Numbered from the stretch's first letter, positions 11,251 to 24,574 are shown. The stretch is DNA of 64,000 bases from Miscanthus floridulus (GCF_019320115.1 NC_089587.1:81756162-81820161), one strand, 5' to 3'. Translations and numbers: made by a program. The notes: generated from the letters alone by a model not told the origin.

Positions 11251-14200
11251 ATGGGGCTTCAAGGTACGCCGCCCCCACCGCGCGCCATTTCTGTTCTGTT
11301 CTGGGGTCCTCGTCTATGTCTATGCATGCTGGCCGGGCGGGCGCCGGGATCGGCGATCCGATTCCTCCCGCTCCCGGCGGTGCTCGGACTGGAGTTGCGC
11401 TGACCGCCGCGGTGCTTGTTGTTATGTTTCGGCCTCGCGCGCGAATGCAGGGGATAAGGCGACGCACGACTTCCTCTCGCTCTACACCGCCGCCAAGGAC
11501 GCCACTCTGCCGCTCCCACTGCCGCTGCTCCAGGAGTCCAAGCTGCCGCCGGCGCCGACGCCGACGCCTCCGTCTCATCAAGGTGCGTGCCGGTGCCTGC
11601 CTGCTTGCCTGTGATTCACCATCTCTCTCCCTCCGTGCATGCTCTCTGTCTGCTCCGTCTCTCTTCGTCAAACACAATTCAGACGCTTGCACAGCGGATC
11701 GTCCTCGTAAGATTTCTGTCCAATTTCGACTGCTCCTCCAGCGTCCAGAGCATGGGGTTAAACAGTCGATGCTTGTGTTTTGCTATAGTATGTTTGTTCT
11801 ACGAAATTAACCTCTGGGAATTACTACCTTTTGGTTTTATTTTTGCTTGCTTGCTGCGTGGACGGGGCGGGGCGTGCGTGAAGAAAAAGTAGAAAACGAC
11901 AGATCAACGGAACAAAGAAATGCTCACGTGTAGCTACAAAGATGATGGGGGCGTCTGGTGCTGGAGATGCGCAAGGAGCCGTGCACGACCTTTTCTGCGC
12001 CGCTGCCAATTCGTCCATGTTCCATTTCAAAATTCCGAAAACATGTAAACTCAATTTGTGAGAGTTCACCGTATTGTTCTCGAGGTTTTCGTTTTCGTGC
12101 TCGTGCCCAAAACCAAACCATCGAATCTCTACAAGCTTCTTCTTCTTCTTCTTTGGGGGGGGGGGGGGGGGGGGGGGTCACTTTGATGATGTTGTTCGTC
12201 GACCTGCAAATGTTTTTTTTTACCGTGGGTGTTGTGTTGCTACTCTGTGATTTCGGATAACGAACTGGTCTTCAATTCTGAAATCTGAATGAAAACCACG
12301 GCCGGTGCACGTGCGTGCAGGTTTCTTCCTCAAGACGCACGACTTCCTGCAGCCGCTGGAGAGGCCACCACCACCGCAGTCTCCGCCGCCGCAAGCCCCC
12401 GCCGAGAAGCTGCTCCACCAGCACGCGCTGCCCGGCGGCATCGGCACGTTCAGCATCAGCCACGGCGGCGCGGCAACCGCCGTGAAGCAGGAGCAGCAGC
12501 AGCCGCAGCCCTTCGCGCTCTGGGGGCAGCCGGACCCTCGAGGTACGCCACGAGCGCGCGGCCTCTTCTCCTCTCCTCTAGTAGCTGTGCTTGCTTTGCT
12601 TTGGCTGAAAGGTCGGGTGGCGAGTTGACGCCGGAGCAGGCGTGGAGTCGCGTCGCGTGGCGCACCGGCGCGCTGACGCGGATGGTGCGGTGCGTGCCAG
12701 TGGGCGACGCTACCTCGTCGTAGACTCCTAGGTCTGGTCGCTGCAGGATGCATGCGTGGACCCTTGGGCCTGGGCCCTGCTGCTGGTAGGCCTAATTTTA
12801 TGGGCCGCGTCGTGAAGAACGTGAACAGTACCCCTGTTTTTTTAGGCTTTTTTATAGGTATATAGTACATCTCTATATTTTTTCGGCCTGGAATTGTACA
12901 CCATAAAAACAAGAATTTTCTGATTATATAACTACAGAAAAATCCACCGATATCTACAAAATCAAATTGGTTTTATTGAGTTATGCGTAAAATACGTTTT
13001 GCTTGTGCATTTAGTTAAAGTAATAGCGACTTATTTCTAAATTATAAATCATTTTAGCCTTTTCTAAATACGTTGCTTTTGCCATATATACAGTATATTT
13101 AGATACATGTATTAAGAGCATCTCCAATAGTTTGCACGGAATCAATTGGTAAAACAACGAGTTTTTCCAAGTGGCTAAAAAAAGTTGGAAGTATACTTGT
13201 TGACCTTCTCTAACAGTTTCTAAAATCTCGCTCCTAAAATATAGAAAACAATTTTATATCAGGAATCCTAGACTATTTTTAAATCACCTTAACCACTTTT
13301 ATACTTTCTTTTTCTCTGTACATTTGTATTGGGAACTATATCTTTTTTTCACATCCTTTCACCTCATATTCGGTTTGTTCGCTGGTTGGTATCTGGGCTG
13401 ATTTGGGCTGGCTGGTGCTGGTTTTTTATGAGAGAAAACTGTTGGCTGATTAAATAAGCCTGGCTGAAACCAACAAGCGAACAGGTGATTGGTCGTTCGA
13501 TAGGCGCTATATTTCCCGTGACTCAATCAATTTTCCAAAGTGCCGAAAGATTGGGAGTTAAGATAGGGAATTGTTATAGAGCAGTTTTTTAATCTTGCCA
13601 AAAAAAAAAGTTGGGAGTAGGTTTTGAAAATTCTTGGAGATGCTTAAGTAAGAGCAACATGATTTTTTATTTGGAAAGGAGAAAGTAGGTGTTAATATTA
13701 TTTTTTTAAAAAATTATGAAACAGAGAGGAATTTGACTTCACGAGAAAGCAAAGTAACGCGGGTTACATTTTTCTTTGAAAAGCTTGCATGGTACTCCAT
13801 TATACTACTGCAAAGAAAAACTTATCATTATTTTGTTGTTGTTTTTAACTGAACATGCGGTTCACTGTGCAAACCTCCGATCATTCGAGGAACAAACGCC
13901 AGAGACAAAGCTGATAAAAGAGTAGCTAAAGGCGTGTCCTTTCCGCTCTGTCTGTTTGTCGACTTGGCAGGTCACTCGTGGTCGCTCCCCTTCGCCGCGC
14001 GCTGCGTCGCCGTCGCCTCCGCCAGGCCGCAGCAACCCCAGCCCCAGCAACAGAGGCCGCCGGAGCGGAAGGCGTGCGGCGGCTTCATGGACGCCGGCTC
14101 CAGATCCAGCGGCGGCGCGGGATTCGACGACGACGACGGCCTCGCCGCCCGCCGCGAGGTCTCCTCCTCGCTCAAAGGTAGCGCACCTCAATTATGCTAA

Positions 14201-16444
14201 ATCTGGCTCTCTGGTTCGTGTTGCTGGAGCCGTTTGGGCGGTTCGGTGGTGAAAAGAGGCGATTCTGACGGGGTTTTGGTGCTCTTTATTTGTGTTGTTT
14301 CTGGGTTCCAGACCTCAGGGTGGAGGCTAAGGGCGGGAGCTGCAGCGGCAGCGCCGGGACGGACCAGCTGCCCAACACGCCACGCTCTAAGCACTCCGCC
14401 ACGGAGCAGCGAAGGCGCAGCAAGATCAATGACAGGTGGGCTGACGCAGCTTTTCTAGATCATTCAGAAATAGTTGGCCGTATGGCCGTAGCCGTGCGTG
14501 CTAGGAAGCACATTTTCGCTGTTTAACGCGGTGATGTCAAGATTTTCCTCGGAGCTGTTATGGTAAGTCAGTTGGATACAGCTCGATTTGCACGTGTAGT
14601 CTCTAATCTGGCACATGAGGATACAAGTATGCTGCAGTTACTATTTGGTTTGACAGGGAAAAAGTCCGACAGGTTACCTCTGGGATGCAGACATGCAGTG
14701 ATGATGATGGTGGCTCTGCTGTTTTTGTAGAACCAGGATAGATAGTGTAGTACATGTGGTTAGGGGGTCTGTTTCTCAGCTGGGGATTGAGATATTATGG
14801 GCCTGTGTTCAGAAACCATGTGCTGCTGACCCTGAAGAATGCTAGCACAAGTGAATCTTTAGCTCCATATGTATTGTGCTTTGAAATGTTCTGTTTTCTT
14901 TCCCGATAAGATATTATTGTATGGCACTAAGAAATAAGCACTGTTCAGAGCACTAAACATGCATTCGATCTAACTTTTCTACTCCTATAATCCTTTAACA
15001 GGTTTCAAATACTTAGAGAAATTTTGCCACAAAATGATCAAAAGCGAGACAAAGCATCATTTCTTCTAGAGGTAAGCATTTTATTCTTTTAAGGCGAAGA
15101 CATTGCAGCAGTTACGTCAGCATAATCTGTTCCCATCTGATATTTTACTAATCCGTCGACAATTGCTGTACATCTGGTATTTTACTAATCCGTTGACAAT
15201 TGCTTTAATGCAGGTCATTGAATACATAAGGTTTTTGCAAGAGAAAGTAGAAAAGCACGAGGCTTCACAACCAGAGTGGAACCAAGAAAATGCAAAGATC
15301 ATGCCGTGGTCTAACATCTACTTCCGGTCTTCCTGGAAAAACTCACAGGTAAGCTATCAACAGGACTTTACTTTCTGCACGGTGAGGCTTCTGAGGGTGA
15401 GATTTTAACCAGCCCCTTGACTGCATCTTATCCATGTGCTGCAGAACAAGGACGAAATAAGCGGAGATCCGGCCTCTGATCCATCAGAAGTCATAAAAAA
15501 TGGCTCCTCCCCACGGTTTCCTTTTGGTGCAAAGCCTGAGGACCTTAACAGTGCAGGTGCATTTGAAGATGCACAGGAACGGGTGGAACCAAAGGGTTGT
15601 GTGCCTTACAAACAAGATGAAACTCCCAATAATGTTACAGGTATGGCTTTCTTGACCCAGTTACCGTTTGACAACACGCAACAGTTTTTGTACTCCTCTT
15701 CATTAGAACTACTAATTGTTTCTGTAGTTAATGGAATATGTTTTTATTCATGTGCAGACAATGTCGCCTCCCAGAAAGCAACGCAATTGACAAATCTATC
15801 ACCCTCAGACGACTTGGCAGGCCACAACCCTGAACTGGCAATAGATGAGGGGACAATCAGCTTGTCAAGCCAATATTCCCAAGGGTATGTGCCATCAGTG
15901 TATACTAACAAAACAATTTCTTTTCTTTCGAAGGTTTACCAAATCATCTGTATTTTTTATGTGCTCTGTTTTCGGAATGCTGTTTCTTGCATTTGCAGCA
16001 CTTGAATTCTGTGTAGTTTCTCAGTGAAACGTTTTGATTCTAATCTTGCCCCCTCTTATTACAGCTTGCTTACTACCTTGAATCTTGCGCTGCAAAACTC
16101 GGGCATAGATTTGTCAGAAGCTAGCATCTCGGTGCAGATCAATCTTGGCAAGCGGGCTATCAAGAGGTGCAATCCTGGGTCAAACTCCACTTCCAAGGTA
16201 CTACTAGTCATCTATCTAGAGTGTATGTATATATATATATATTTGGTTTCATTTTCAAAACATTGCTGTAGTCTTTGCTGCTTTTCCTCGCAAAATTCTT
16301 ACAGAAACCCAACCCTTTGCATCGCAGGATCTCATCAACCAAGCGTCTCGCGATCAAGAAGACGTTGGGCAGCAGCTAATAAGGTCAGGGGACGGCACTA
16401 GAGAACACTCGCGGGCAACCAAGCGGCACAGATCAGAGAGATAA
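11251..16444 (+). CDS. BIM1: BIM1-like bHLH transcription factor (11 exons)
   Basis: Eleven coding exons join in frame to 491 aa: 11251-11263, 11451-11582, 12321-12542, 13971-14177, 14312-14435, 15002-15071, 15214-15348, 15445-15640, 15758-15884, 16065-16197 and 16328-16444, all GT-AG. The N-terminus has THDFLSLY (start MGLQGDK) and then [12 protein letters not shown], the two hallmarks of BIM1. The bHLH begins at about residue 216 with [18 protein letters not shown]219, E223 and R227 give the E-box-binding H-E-R triad. Helix 2 is [18 protein letters not shown] conserved C-terminal block reads [17 protein letters not shown] and then [12 protein letters not shown]. In Arabidopsis, BIM proteins dimerise with BES1 to activate brassinosteroid genes; nuclear action here is inferred. 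The upstream ATG at 11241 would hit a stop after splicing, so ATG 11251 was chosen. BIM2/3 paralogs lack this N-terminus. Confidence 0.9.
12155..12177 (+). repeat. G23 homopolymer in BIM1-like intron 2
   Basis: Twenty-three consecutive G residues follow a (ttc)n tract. The run lies in the intron between coding exons 2 and 3. Such runs are slippage-prone and often mis-sized in assemblies. Confidence 0.9.
13113..13646. mobile_element. MITE with GAGCATCTCCAA ends in BIM1-like intron 3
   Basis: The left end ttaagagcatctccaa and the right end ttggagatgcttaag are inverted repeats about 530 bp apart in the large intron 12543-13970. The interior is AT-rich and non-coding. A second element at 13373-13485 is nested in it. 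The superfamily is uncertain. Confidence 0.55.
13373..13485. mobile_element. short inverted-repeat element, CCTGTTCG family (nested)
   Basis: Ends tgttcgctggttgg and ccaacaagcgaacagg are inverted repeats about 110 bp apart. The centre has gagagaaaa. The copy is close in sequence to the one at 25052-25166, including gctggctggtgctggtt. Confidence 0.6.
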
Positions 16445-17320
16445 CAGCCGCCGGCTGCTCATTGGCCATCGCCGACGGCAAGAGAATTTTTCTTGGCGGT
16501 CACCCACAACGAGAATTGGGAGCCTCGATGGATGCTGCGTGTATGCTAAGCCTTCCTGTGACGGGCAGGCAATGACACGCGATTGCTTATGCTGCTGCTG
16601 CATTCTTTGATTGATTCGATTGCGTCTAGTGCTTAGGCTGCTGCTGCTACTTCCGTCGTAGACTGTCAAGCTGCTCTTGTTCATAGCGTAGGCTTCCATT
16701 GTTGGGTATGAGAAGGTGGGGTTCCATCCCCTCCTCCTCCGTGACACCTCCCTTGTAGCGTAGCGTACATACATGTTCTTCTGATGCTCGGTTCGGTTCT
16801 TTCGCCGGCCACTGTGCAGTGCAGCTGCTGGCTGAGCCAAAGTGAAACACATCAAATGTTGTGCTGTTACCAGTTGCCTTCTGTGCAGCCGTCTCTTTCT
16901 CTCTGAAGATGGCACTGCCGCCGCGCTGTCACACACACTGTGAAGCAAGTAGCAGGCAGCCAAGGCAATAACGCGAGCGGAGTGGCGTCTGCCGTGTGGC
17001 GCACTAGCACGGAAGGAAGGATGCGCCAACCCACCTCGCGGGGGGGCAGCCAGCGTGCCCTGCAGACCAACCCGTGCCGTGTTGGCATTGATGTGTGTGT
17101 GTTGAGACTTGGCGAGTGCCGAGTGGAGTCCACGCCTCCACGGCCGGGACGGCAGAAATCTCGCATCGCATGATGATTCCCTGGGACGACCTCCTGCTCC
17201 TCCTGATACTGGAACTGGAACCCTTGGAAGAAAGCATGTGATTTTTCTCCGATTCACTCCCTGCTAAGTTGCCGTCTCGATCAGTCTGTCGCGTCGAGGA
17301 TCGGATCTGTCTAGCTGTGT
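16445..17320. other. 3' flank of the BIM1-like gene; nothing else seen
   Basis: The 3'UTR of the bHLH gene must begin here, but no single poly(A) signal stands out. A 274-residue open frame on the minus strand (16433-17257) overlaps the bHLH stop and has no recognisable domain, so I do not call it. Confidence 0.4.
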
Positions 17321-17461
17321 CATGTTCATTTGGCTGATAACCTATGGCTGAAAATACTGTTGGCTGATTTGCTGTGAGAGAAAAATATTATTCGTTGACT
17401 GAAAAAGTATGACTTATAAGCTAAACGAACGGAAGTATGGCTTATAAGCTAAACGAACGGG
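17321..17461. mobile_element. short inverted-repeat element with duplicated end, CCTGTTCG family
   Basis: The left end tgttcatttggctgataa pairs with right-end cttataagctaaacgaacgg. The right-end motif occurs twice in tandem with a 28-bp period (about 17407-17432 and 17435-17460), so this copy carries a duplicated terminus. The middle has tgagagaaaa, as in other copies. Confidence 0.55.
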
Positions 17462-18690
17462 ACGCTGATTTGCTTTCATCGGAATTTGTCACAAAGTAAC
17501 GCAGAGGGGCCGGGAGTGCGAGCCAGACAGACATGATCCTCCTGCCCCGTGATCTGATCGGAATTTGACTCTGCTCGACGCTCACCAGCGCTGAGTGCGC
17601 GCCCACTCCTTGAATTCCTCCTAGCTAGTAGAGCCTCGAGCACCCGGCTCTACGTATCTCTCTCTGATCGTGGCCGACTGGTTGGTTGCCAGCTCCGCGA
17701 CGTGCCTAATGGAACAGAAGAGAAGACAACAGGTAGGTGCTCGCCTGCGCCTCTCATCCACCTGGAGTGGTCGCGTTGCGTGCGCCGTCGTCGGCGGGGT
17801 TCGGTCGGCACCGGGTGGAAGTGGAACTGCCGAACTGGAAGCCTCACGTCGAGTGTCTCGTGGAGAATTTGGCGCCACGTCGCCCGCCCAGCCGCCCCGG
17901 TGCCTGCGACTGCATCGGCGGACCCGCCAGAATGATCGCGCGGCGCGCCGTGATGAGAGCAAGTGCGAGGCCGATTCGAGACGGATGGGAATGCATCGAT
18001 GGATGGATCATGATCATGGATGCAGCTTGGACTTTGGAACCAGCCAGGTCAGCCAGGCGCACGCGCACCAAGTGGAAGCGAAGCGAAGGGAATCCAGTGC
18101 GATGCGTGTCGTTGTCGGCAGCGGATCCCTCGCGCCAGCGCTCTCCTCCACAGACGGTGGTGCCCGTGCGGACGGGACGGAGGGCGGATGGGGGAGGCAG
18201 CCTGTCCGTCCCCGGCCGTGCATATGCCGACGTGCGTGAGCCTTCCGCCGTTCTTCCGCGTGGCATGGCGGCGCCGCGGACCTGCCCGAAATTCATGCGC
18301 CGTCCAATCACCCTCACCCCTGTTGGCCCAGTCCCCACTCCCCAGACGGAGACGCGGCACGGCACAGGTCTGCGCGCGTGGGCGACGGACGCGATTCCTT
18401 GCGTGATGCGCCGGACCGGTGCGGCGTGGCGGGGTTCGGTTCCATGCCGGGCCCGGGGGTCCCACCCCGCGCGGCGACGGCGACCACCGCCCACGCGGGG
18501 CACGCCATGTGCGGATGTGCGCGCTCGGGCGGGCGGGCGGCCGGCCGTACGGACGGCGACCCGTGCCTGAACCCAACAGGTGGAGGTGGGGACTCTCCTG
18601 TGCTGCTGCTGTGTGCGATTCGTCGCATGTTTCACAGTCACCTTCTGGCCGTAACGCGCGTGATGGGTCAGGTCAGGGTCAGGCCTGGGG
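17462..18690. other. GC-rich intergenic DNA; no gene seen
   Basis: Very GC-rich from about 17620 to 18640. Long overlapping frames occur on both strands, but they have no domains and no coherent splicing. Such frames are expected by chance at this GC content. Confidence 0.45.
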
Positions 18691-18809
18691 CGCGTGGGCT
18701 TGGTTACTTCTTGTCGCAGCCCTGGGGATCGGATCGCGTGGGCTTGGTTACTTCTTGTCGCAGCCCTGGGGATCGGATCGCGTGGGCTTGGTTACTTCTT
18801 GTCGCAGCC
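18691..18809. repeat. 44-bp minisatellite, 2.7 perfect copies
   Basis: The unit begins cgcgtgggcttggttacttc. Copies lie at 18691-18734 and 18735-18778 (identical), with 31 bp of a third from 18779. Identity between copies implies recent duplication or an assembly stutter. Confidence 0.9.
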
Positions 18810-21800
18810 ATGTCAATTGTCAAGGGGGTGTTTGTCAAGCCGTCCGATCTGAGCATCCAAGGACCAAGGGCCCAGTTACATTGTCTTCGATAAATGATCT
18901 ATATGAACACTCAAACCTAAAATAGGTAGTAGAAGATATAAAATTAGCCTCCAACAGAGTACCTATACGGAAGACTCATTTTAGGTTGGGCATAACCTAA
19001 ATATAAGTATCCTCTCTCCTGAAAACCCATTTGCAGAAATAATTATCTTTTAGGTTCTGTTGTTGGAGAAGACGTCGAATGGGTATCGAACATTTTGACT
19101 ATAGCGCTACCCAAACGTTAAATGTGTCTTATATTTTGGGTGTTGTTGTTGGAGATAGTCCTGTGTACTGTATGTACAAGCTTTTAGGCCATGCTCATCC
19201 ACGGAGCCTCACACCATTGGGCATTGGCAGATCGGCCACGGCAGGCGGCCATGTTGTAACACAACAATTCAGGCCGGTGTTTGGTGGCGCTCCAGCTTAT
19301 AACACCTTCGGTGTTACATTGTACTGTTCTTGCTAAAACATCGCATGAGCATCATATTTATGTGCATATGTGTACAACATGAATTATAAATCAATGTTAG
19401 GCACTTGAAACATTTATGCGAAACATGAAACAATGTTACGCGTTATGTCACTTGATTGAATTTTTGTCGAACAAAAATGTATAGAACGTTTTGCGAACGG
19501 CGATGAAACAGGTGCGGTCGAGGGCAAAGATAGCTCGTTAGTCCATCAAGTGGGGCGGATTTGGGATTCGACGCGAAACCATTTGAAGTTAAGTCATTCC
19601 GCATAGGTTTGAAAGAAGGTCGACGAAGCCACCTTTGGTAATAATTGTAGAGCGATCGGCTTAGAAAGTGGTACGATATCTTGACTACGATCGACAGCCC
19701 AACGTACCCTCTTGTACATCGAGCAGTTGGTTTGGCCTTTGGAGCATCGTGTACAAGTTTTCTAGCTGCTTTAAAAAGCGTGCACGACACATGACTTAGC
19801 TCTGGGCGCGGTCACCACTTGGCTTGGCACCACTGCTGGCTTGCCAGCGCACTACCGCGCCGGTCACATCCCACTGCCGCTCCTGCACGTGTACGCACTC
19901 GTCGGCCCATGTCACTGTAGGCCTTGACCGCCTGCCACAGCGCTGGCCGCAACCACCACCACTGCCCGCCCTGCCGTCGCTGCTGGCTCATCCAACGTGC
20001 CGGAGCGCCGGCTGTGCCCTCACTGCCGCCCGTGAACGCACAGGCCCTGGCTGCTGTTGCCTTGGCTGCCTCCTGCCCTCGCTAGCGCGCGGGTCACTTC
20101 GCCGGCTGATGTGCTGTGTCCTGGGCGCCGACCGTGTCTGCCGTGCCATGCCCTGCTCTGCCTGCTTTGGCTGGAGGTGCGCCGGGTCCGCGCTATACGC
20201 CGCCCGTCGCCACGCTGGTACTGCTCCCATTGACTCGCTTTGGCTGCACGCGCGCGGACCGATCGTTGTCTCCGTTGTTATGTGCACGGGTACGTTGCGT
20301 GGACGACCACGGCTGTGCCAAGCCATGCCGCGCCAGAGCCCATGTCCTCGCTGAAGCCATGACCAGTGGGACCTCCTTCATTAAATTCGCCGTGACTGCA
20401 GCAATCTAATCAAATTCGTCGTAGCCTCGGCTCCGTTGGGTAACTAGCCGCGCAAGCGTCCCCACCCCACTGCCTGTGTCTCCGTGCTGTGCCCCAATTT
20501 TGAAACGCCGCGCCATCGGTTCCATAAGACCGGGGCGGTCTGCGCCGTCGGCTAATCTCGCAACCAAGGCACCCCATGGCAATTCAGTGCACCACCAGCC
20601 CCACCTTACCCTCCAGAGCATCCTGCGCACCTCGGTCATAGTGTTGCAGCAGTCCAACCTTCGCTGACGTGGCCGTGTCATCGCCGTGCGCCGCTGCGAT
20701 GTCGGTGCGCACGTGGCCAGCTCGGCTCAGGCCGTCTCCGGCCATACCGTCAACGCAAAGGTATCCGTGGGTAGTCCCTTGAGCTCTCTAGCTTAGTTGC
20801 TTGCTCTGTCTTCGCTGTCACTCATGGGAACGCGTCCGCCTTCACAGGGAAGGGACCACCACGCGGGGAGGGGGCTCGACACGACGCCCTTGTTCGTCGT
20901 GAAGCCTCCAGTCGATGTGCTTTGTCCCCAAGGTAATCATCAGCCCCTTAGTTAGGTAGTGGAGGGTCGGGTGATGCCAGCGTAGCCGCCCAGTGCCGCG
21001 TCGGTGCGTGCCCTGGTGCCGGGGGACGTCGCCACAGTAAAGAAAGGAATGTAGAGGGTGCTATCTGTGAAGCCTGTGGCTCAGTGTAATAGTGCTCGGG
21101 CTAGTTGCACAAATAGAGTAATTGGCGGGAGGCTTATTTGCGATTGCGCTAGGCGTGCGCTGTTCCGCGTTGGGCCGCCGGTGTTGGGCCACGCTGAGGC
21201 CTGTTGGCATGCGCGGGCGGGAAGACGGCGTGGGCCGAGCCAGCGTGTGCTGGGCCGAGGGGTAGGATTCGGTTTTCTTAATTTCCAGAAGAATAGAAAT
21301 GTTTATTTATTTTAGTTATGAGTCAAACTTCGATAAATCGTAGTAAATTGCGTAGTTATCCAAAAATAGTGAGACTAATTTTGTTAGATTCGCAAAAATA
21401 CCATCTACTTGATAGTACAGTTGAATTGCATTAGCTATGACAAGTATTAGGTCATAAATTCAAAACTAGAGAGCTGATATTAGGTAGGTTAATACTTGTA
21501 GGAATATTTGTGGATAATTGGTGATAGATGTAGCCACAAAAATTTTACGATTGGTCCACTAGGTTGTCATGTACTCGCTGTACATTTTATAGCCTTAGAA
21601 TGGGATGTTAAATAAAATAGCTATTACTCTTGTTTTATCGTATCTTGATTTAATCGGTATTAGGAGTAACCATACCTGCAGTTGCTATAAGAATGTATGT
21701 CATGTTTCATACTTGTTAGTGGTGACGGTACGTAGCTTAGCCTTTAGTGGGTAGACCTCACTTAGTAGTTTAATAGATGTACTTCTAGGTTAAGAGTTGT

Positions 21801-23280
21801 TGTGTCATATTATTAAACAAGGCATCATCATTTCATGTAGATTGTGAACTGGTAGACTTCGTGTCCATCGGCGAGCCGGAGTACGACGAGGTGATCGAGG
21901 AGTATGAGGAGGAGATCCTCGTGCAGGAGGAAGCCTAGGAGCTTGTGGGTGCTGACCCTACTAACCCGGCGCCTGCCCAAGGCAAGCCCCGGAGCATAAC
22001 CCATATTTTTTATGATCACTATATATATACCCATGAGTCATACTAGTACAGGTCGAGTAGCTGCTATGTTCAGGATATCGGTAGCGTGAGTAACCTACCG
22101 TTACTCGTAAATAGGTGATAAAATATGATCACTCATGATAAAAATGGTGGAAATGAAAATGGTGACCGGACAGGGATATGGTTTGGGTATTGGTGGGTGT
22201 AAAGGGTTGTGTCCTGCGGCCAACGGGACATGACTTGGTTATACTTTTTCCCTGTCCGTGTCGATTAAGGACTAGTCGTTGCAATGGACGCTAGGCAAGT
22301 TACAGATCTATTGTCCTGAGCGCATACTTGGGTATGGGCGCAGGGAAGACTTGTTGCTCTCTTGTCGTGGATCCGGCTCTTTCCGGATCGACTGATTGGA
22401 GACAGAGATGGTGGAGGTCCTTGCACCACACTGAGTCCAGGACTCGGGAGTGGGGGCTTGGAGTCTAAGTTTAGACGAGGACCTGGACACCTGGGACATA
22501 GGAGTGATGGGTTAGTCCTTCTTGTGCCTGGGGTACAAGCGAGGCGTGTGTTTTCAGGGCACCCAGCTGGGCACATTGGTTCACGAATCGCCGCCGAGTC
22601 GGTATGACTTGTCTTAACTCTAGCATCGTAGTAAGAACTAAAAGTTGAAAGGAGAAGACATGGAACTGATTGCTCAACTCGTGCTTAAAAGTAGAACATG
22701 TGCTTATATAGACTGGCTAGATGATAATTTAATACGGCTAATAATAAGACATAAATAAGGACTCACTATTAGCGTTGCTTTCTGCTAAAGAAAACTAGCA
22801 AACCATAAAACCTATTATATTCCTTGGAGTCGGAAAATTATTCCTACTAGTCGGATAAGTCTTGCGAGTATATTGTGTACTCAGGGCTTTATTTACCCCT
22901 GTTGTAGGTGATGCTTGAAGAGTACCTTTGTGTGGAGGATCCTTCTGGTGGGCTCAGACGGAATCCTCGCCCTTATCGCTAGTTGTTATTTTTAAAAATT
23001 CCGCTGTTTATTATTCCGCACTCTGGTATTTGGTATTGTAATGATGTACTTTCTAAGAAACTCGGATGTATGAAATGAACTGGTATTGTAACTCGTTCTT
23101 ATTATTGGATCCTTGGGAAAAATGTGGATCTTTCGGGTTCTCCCTTGGGGTGTGCCCAACAGACACCGCTCGTTGTAGCCTGCTTCCGAGGTGCTTAGTG
23201 TCTGATGGAAGACGAGCACCTCCGTAAATATGCTATTTCGGACGGTTCTGCCACACAGCTCTAGCTCCGACAGACGGCGG
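18810..23280. other. repeat-like intergenic DNA, no gene recognised
   Basis: This long stretch has no coherent gene. Its composition and phrases such as those at 22200-22620 and 22900-23170 look like retroelement LTR or untranslated sequence. I could not find matched ends, a primer-binding site or polyprotein motifs, so nothing is delimited. A short acidic frame (EYDEVIEEYEEEILVQEEA) at about 21880-21940 stands alone. Confidence 0.35.
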
Positions 23281-24574
23281 AGGCACACCAAACGACGACA
23301 AAATGGAGAAACGTTTCTCCACGACGCAGGGAGCCGGAGTCTTTTTTTTCGCTAAAGCTATCACTTGCTGGGGTGTTTCTTAGCGTCCCATCACTCGATT
23401 TTCCTAGCCATATGATGACGCTTACACGATACGGATGAAGCGCGGTAACGCAGCAACTGACTGGTGGCGGAACCCAGGGTGCCGCGATTCCTCAATCTTA
23501 TCCGCCCTACCTCTCCCTTGGTTGACCGCAACTTCTTCCCCCACCGCACCGCCGCCTCGTCGACCTCGCCTCGGACGTGGCGCTGTGCACCCCTGCTGCC
23601 CGGCCATCCCGATGCCACCACGCCGCGCGCCCTGCGCTCTACCATCCCACCAGAGGAGGACCAGCGCCGTCCCGCACAGCCGGAGCAACGCGGGCGCGGA
23701 GAGGCCTGACAGGGACAGGTAACCGCAACCCCTCTCCTCCTCCTCCCCTCTCCTTCGCGTTGCCGGCGGTGACCACGGCAGGGAGTACGCCGCCTGCAGC
23801 CTAGTCCTCGTCGACCACGACCACTTCCTCGAGCTCCTAGTTGCAGATTGCATCTTGCTGTAGCATATTTTACTATTCTGATTTGGGTGTAAGTTTTATG
23901 TTTAATTGGTGTAAATTGGTTGTTTGTAAATGAGAATGGTCATTTGGATTACTTGAACACTTCTATGATCTTTTTTGGCTCCTTTTTTTTTGTATGTATG
24001 GTTTATTTGTTTCCCTTTCAAATGTGCCAATTTGGTTTTCATAGAAATAATCTGAGATTTTTTTTATTTTATATAATCTATTTGTTTGCTTTAATTTTGA
24101 TCATTTGATTTGGATCACGTGATTATGAGAATCGAGTGTTTCTATGGCCAGACCAATTACAAGTGTTTTTGAGCCGGTTGACACTCTGGGTGTCAAGAGC
24201 CTCTGAAACACTCGGTTACAGAGTAGACAGAGTTTTTTTTCATGGAGACACGGTTTGCAGCTCCGTTACCTCCGTCCTCCGACGATTGAGCAGCGCCGGC
24301 CGGCGGAGGCTGGCCAAATCCTACTACTCCATTGCATGGAGAACAATTTACGTACGAGTACAGAGCAGAGAGGCTTCCCGTTGCCAGGAGCAGGTGGTTG
24401 GGCCCCACGGCGCAGGAGGCACGCACTAGGGGAGCGGCGAGCCAGTAGGCAGTCCACTAGGCAGGCACCAGCCAACGCAGGCGTCTCCACTAGTGGGACC
24501 CCTGGTGGGCACGGTACTACCGAGCCCGGCCCCACGCCTTGCTTAGCCTAGCCTAACGCGTCGCGCAACGTTAG
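23281..24574. other. intergenic; GC-rich 23500-23830; no gene recognised
   Basis: A Pro/Arg-rich open frame set at 23435-23800 overlaps on both strands and resembles no family. It is followed by a T-rich stretch at 23920-24110. Nothing else is supported. Confidence 0.4.

Noticed and set aside
11026..11810. Open frames of 236, 248 and 147 residues around the BIM1-like first exons
   Set aside because: They read through splice sites of the well-supported bHLH gene and encode Arg/Pro/Ala-rich sequence without domains.
17620..18893. Cluster of frames of 170-277 residues on both strands
   Set aside because: Mutually overlapping, GC-driven, no domain, and one includes the 44-bp minisatellite.
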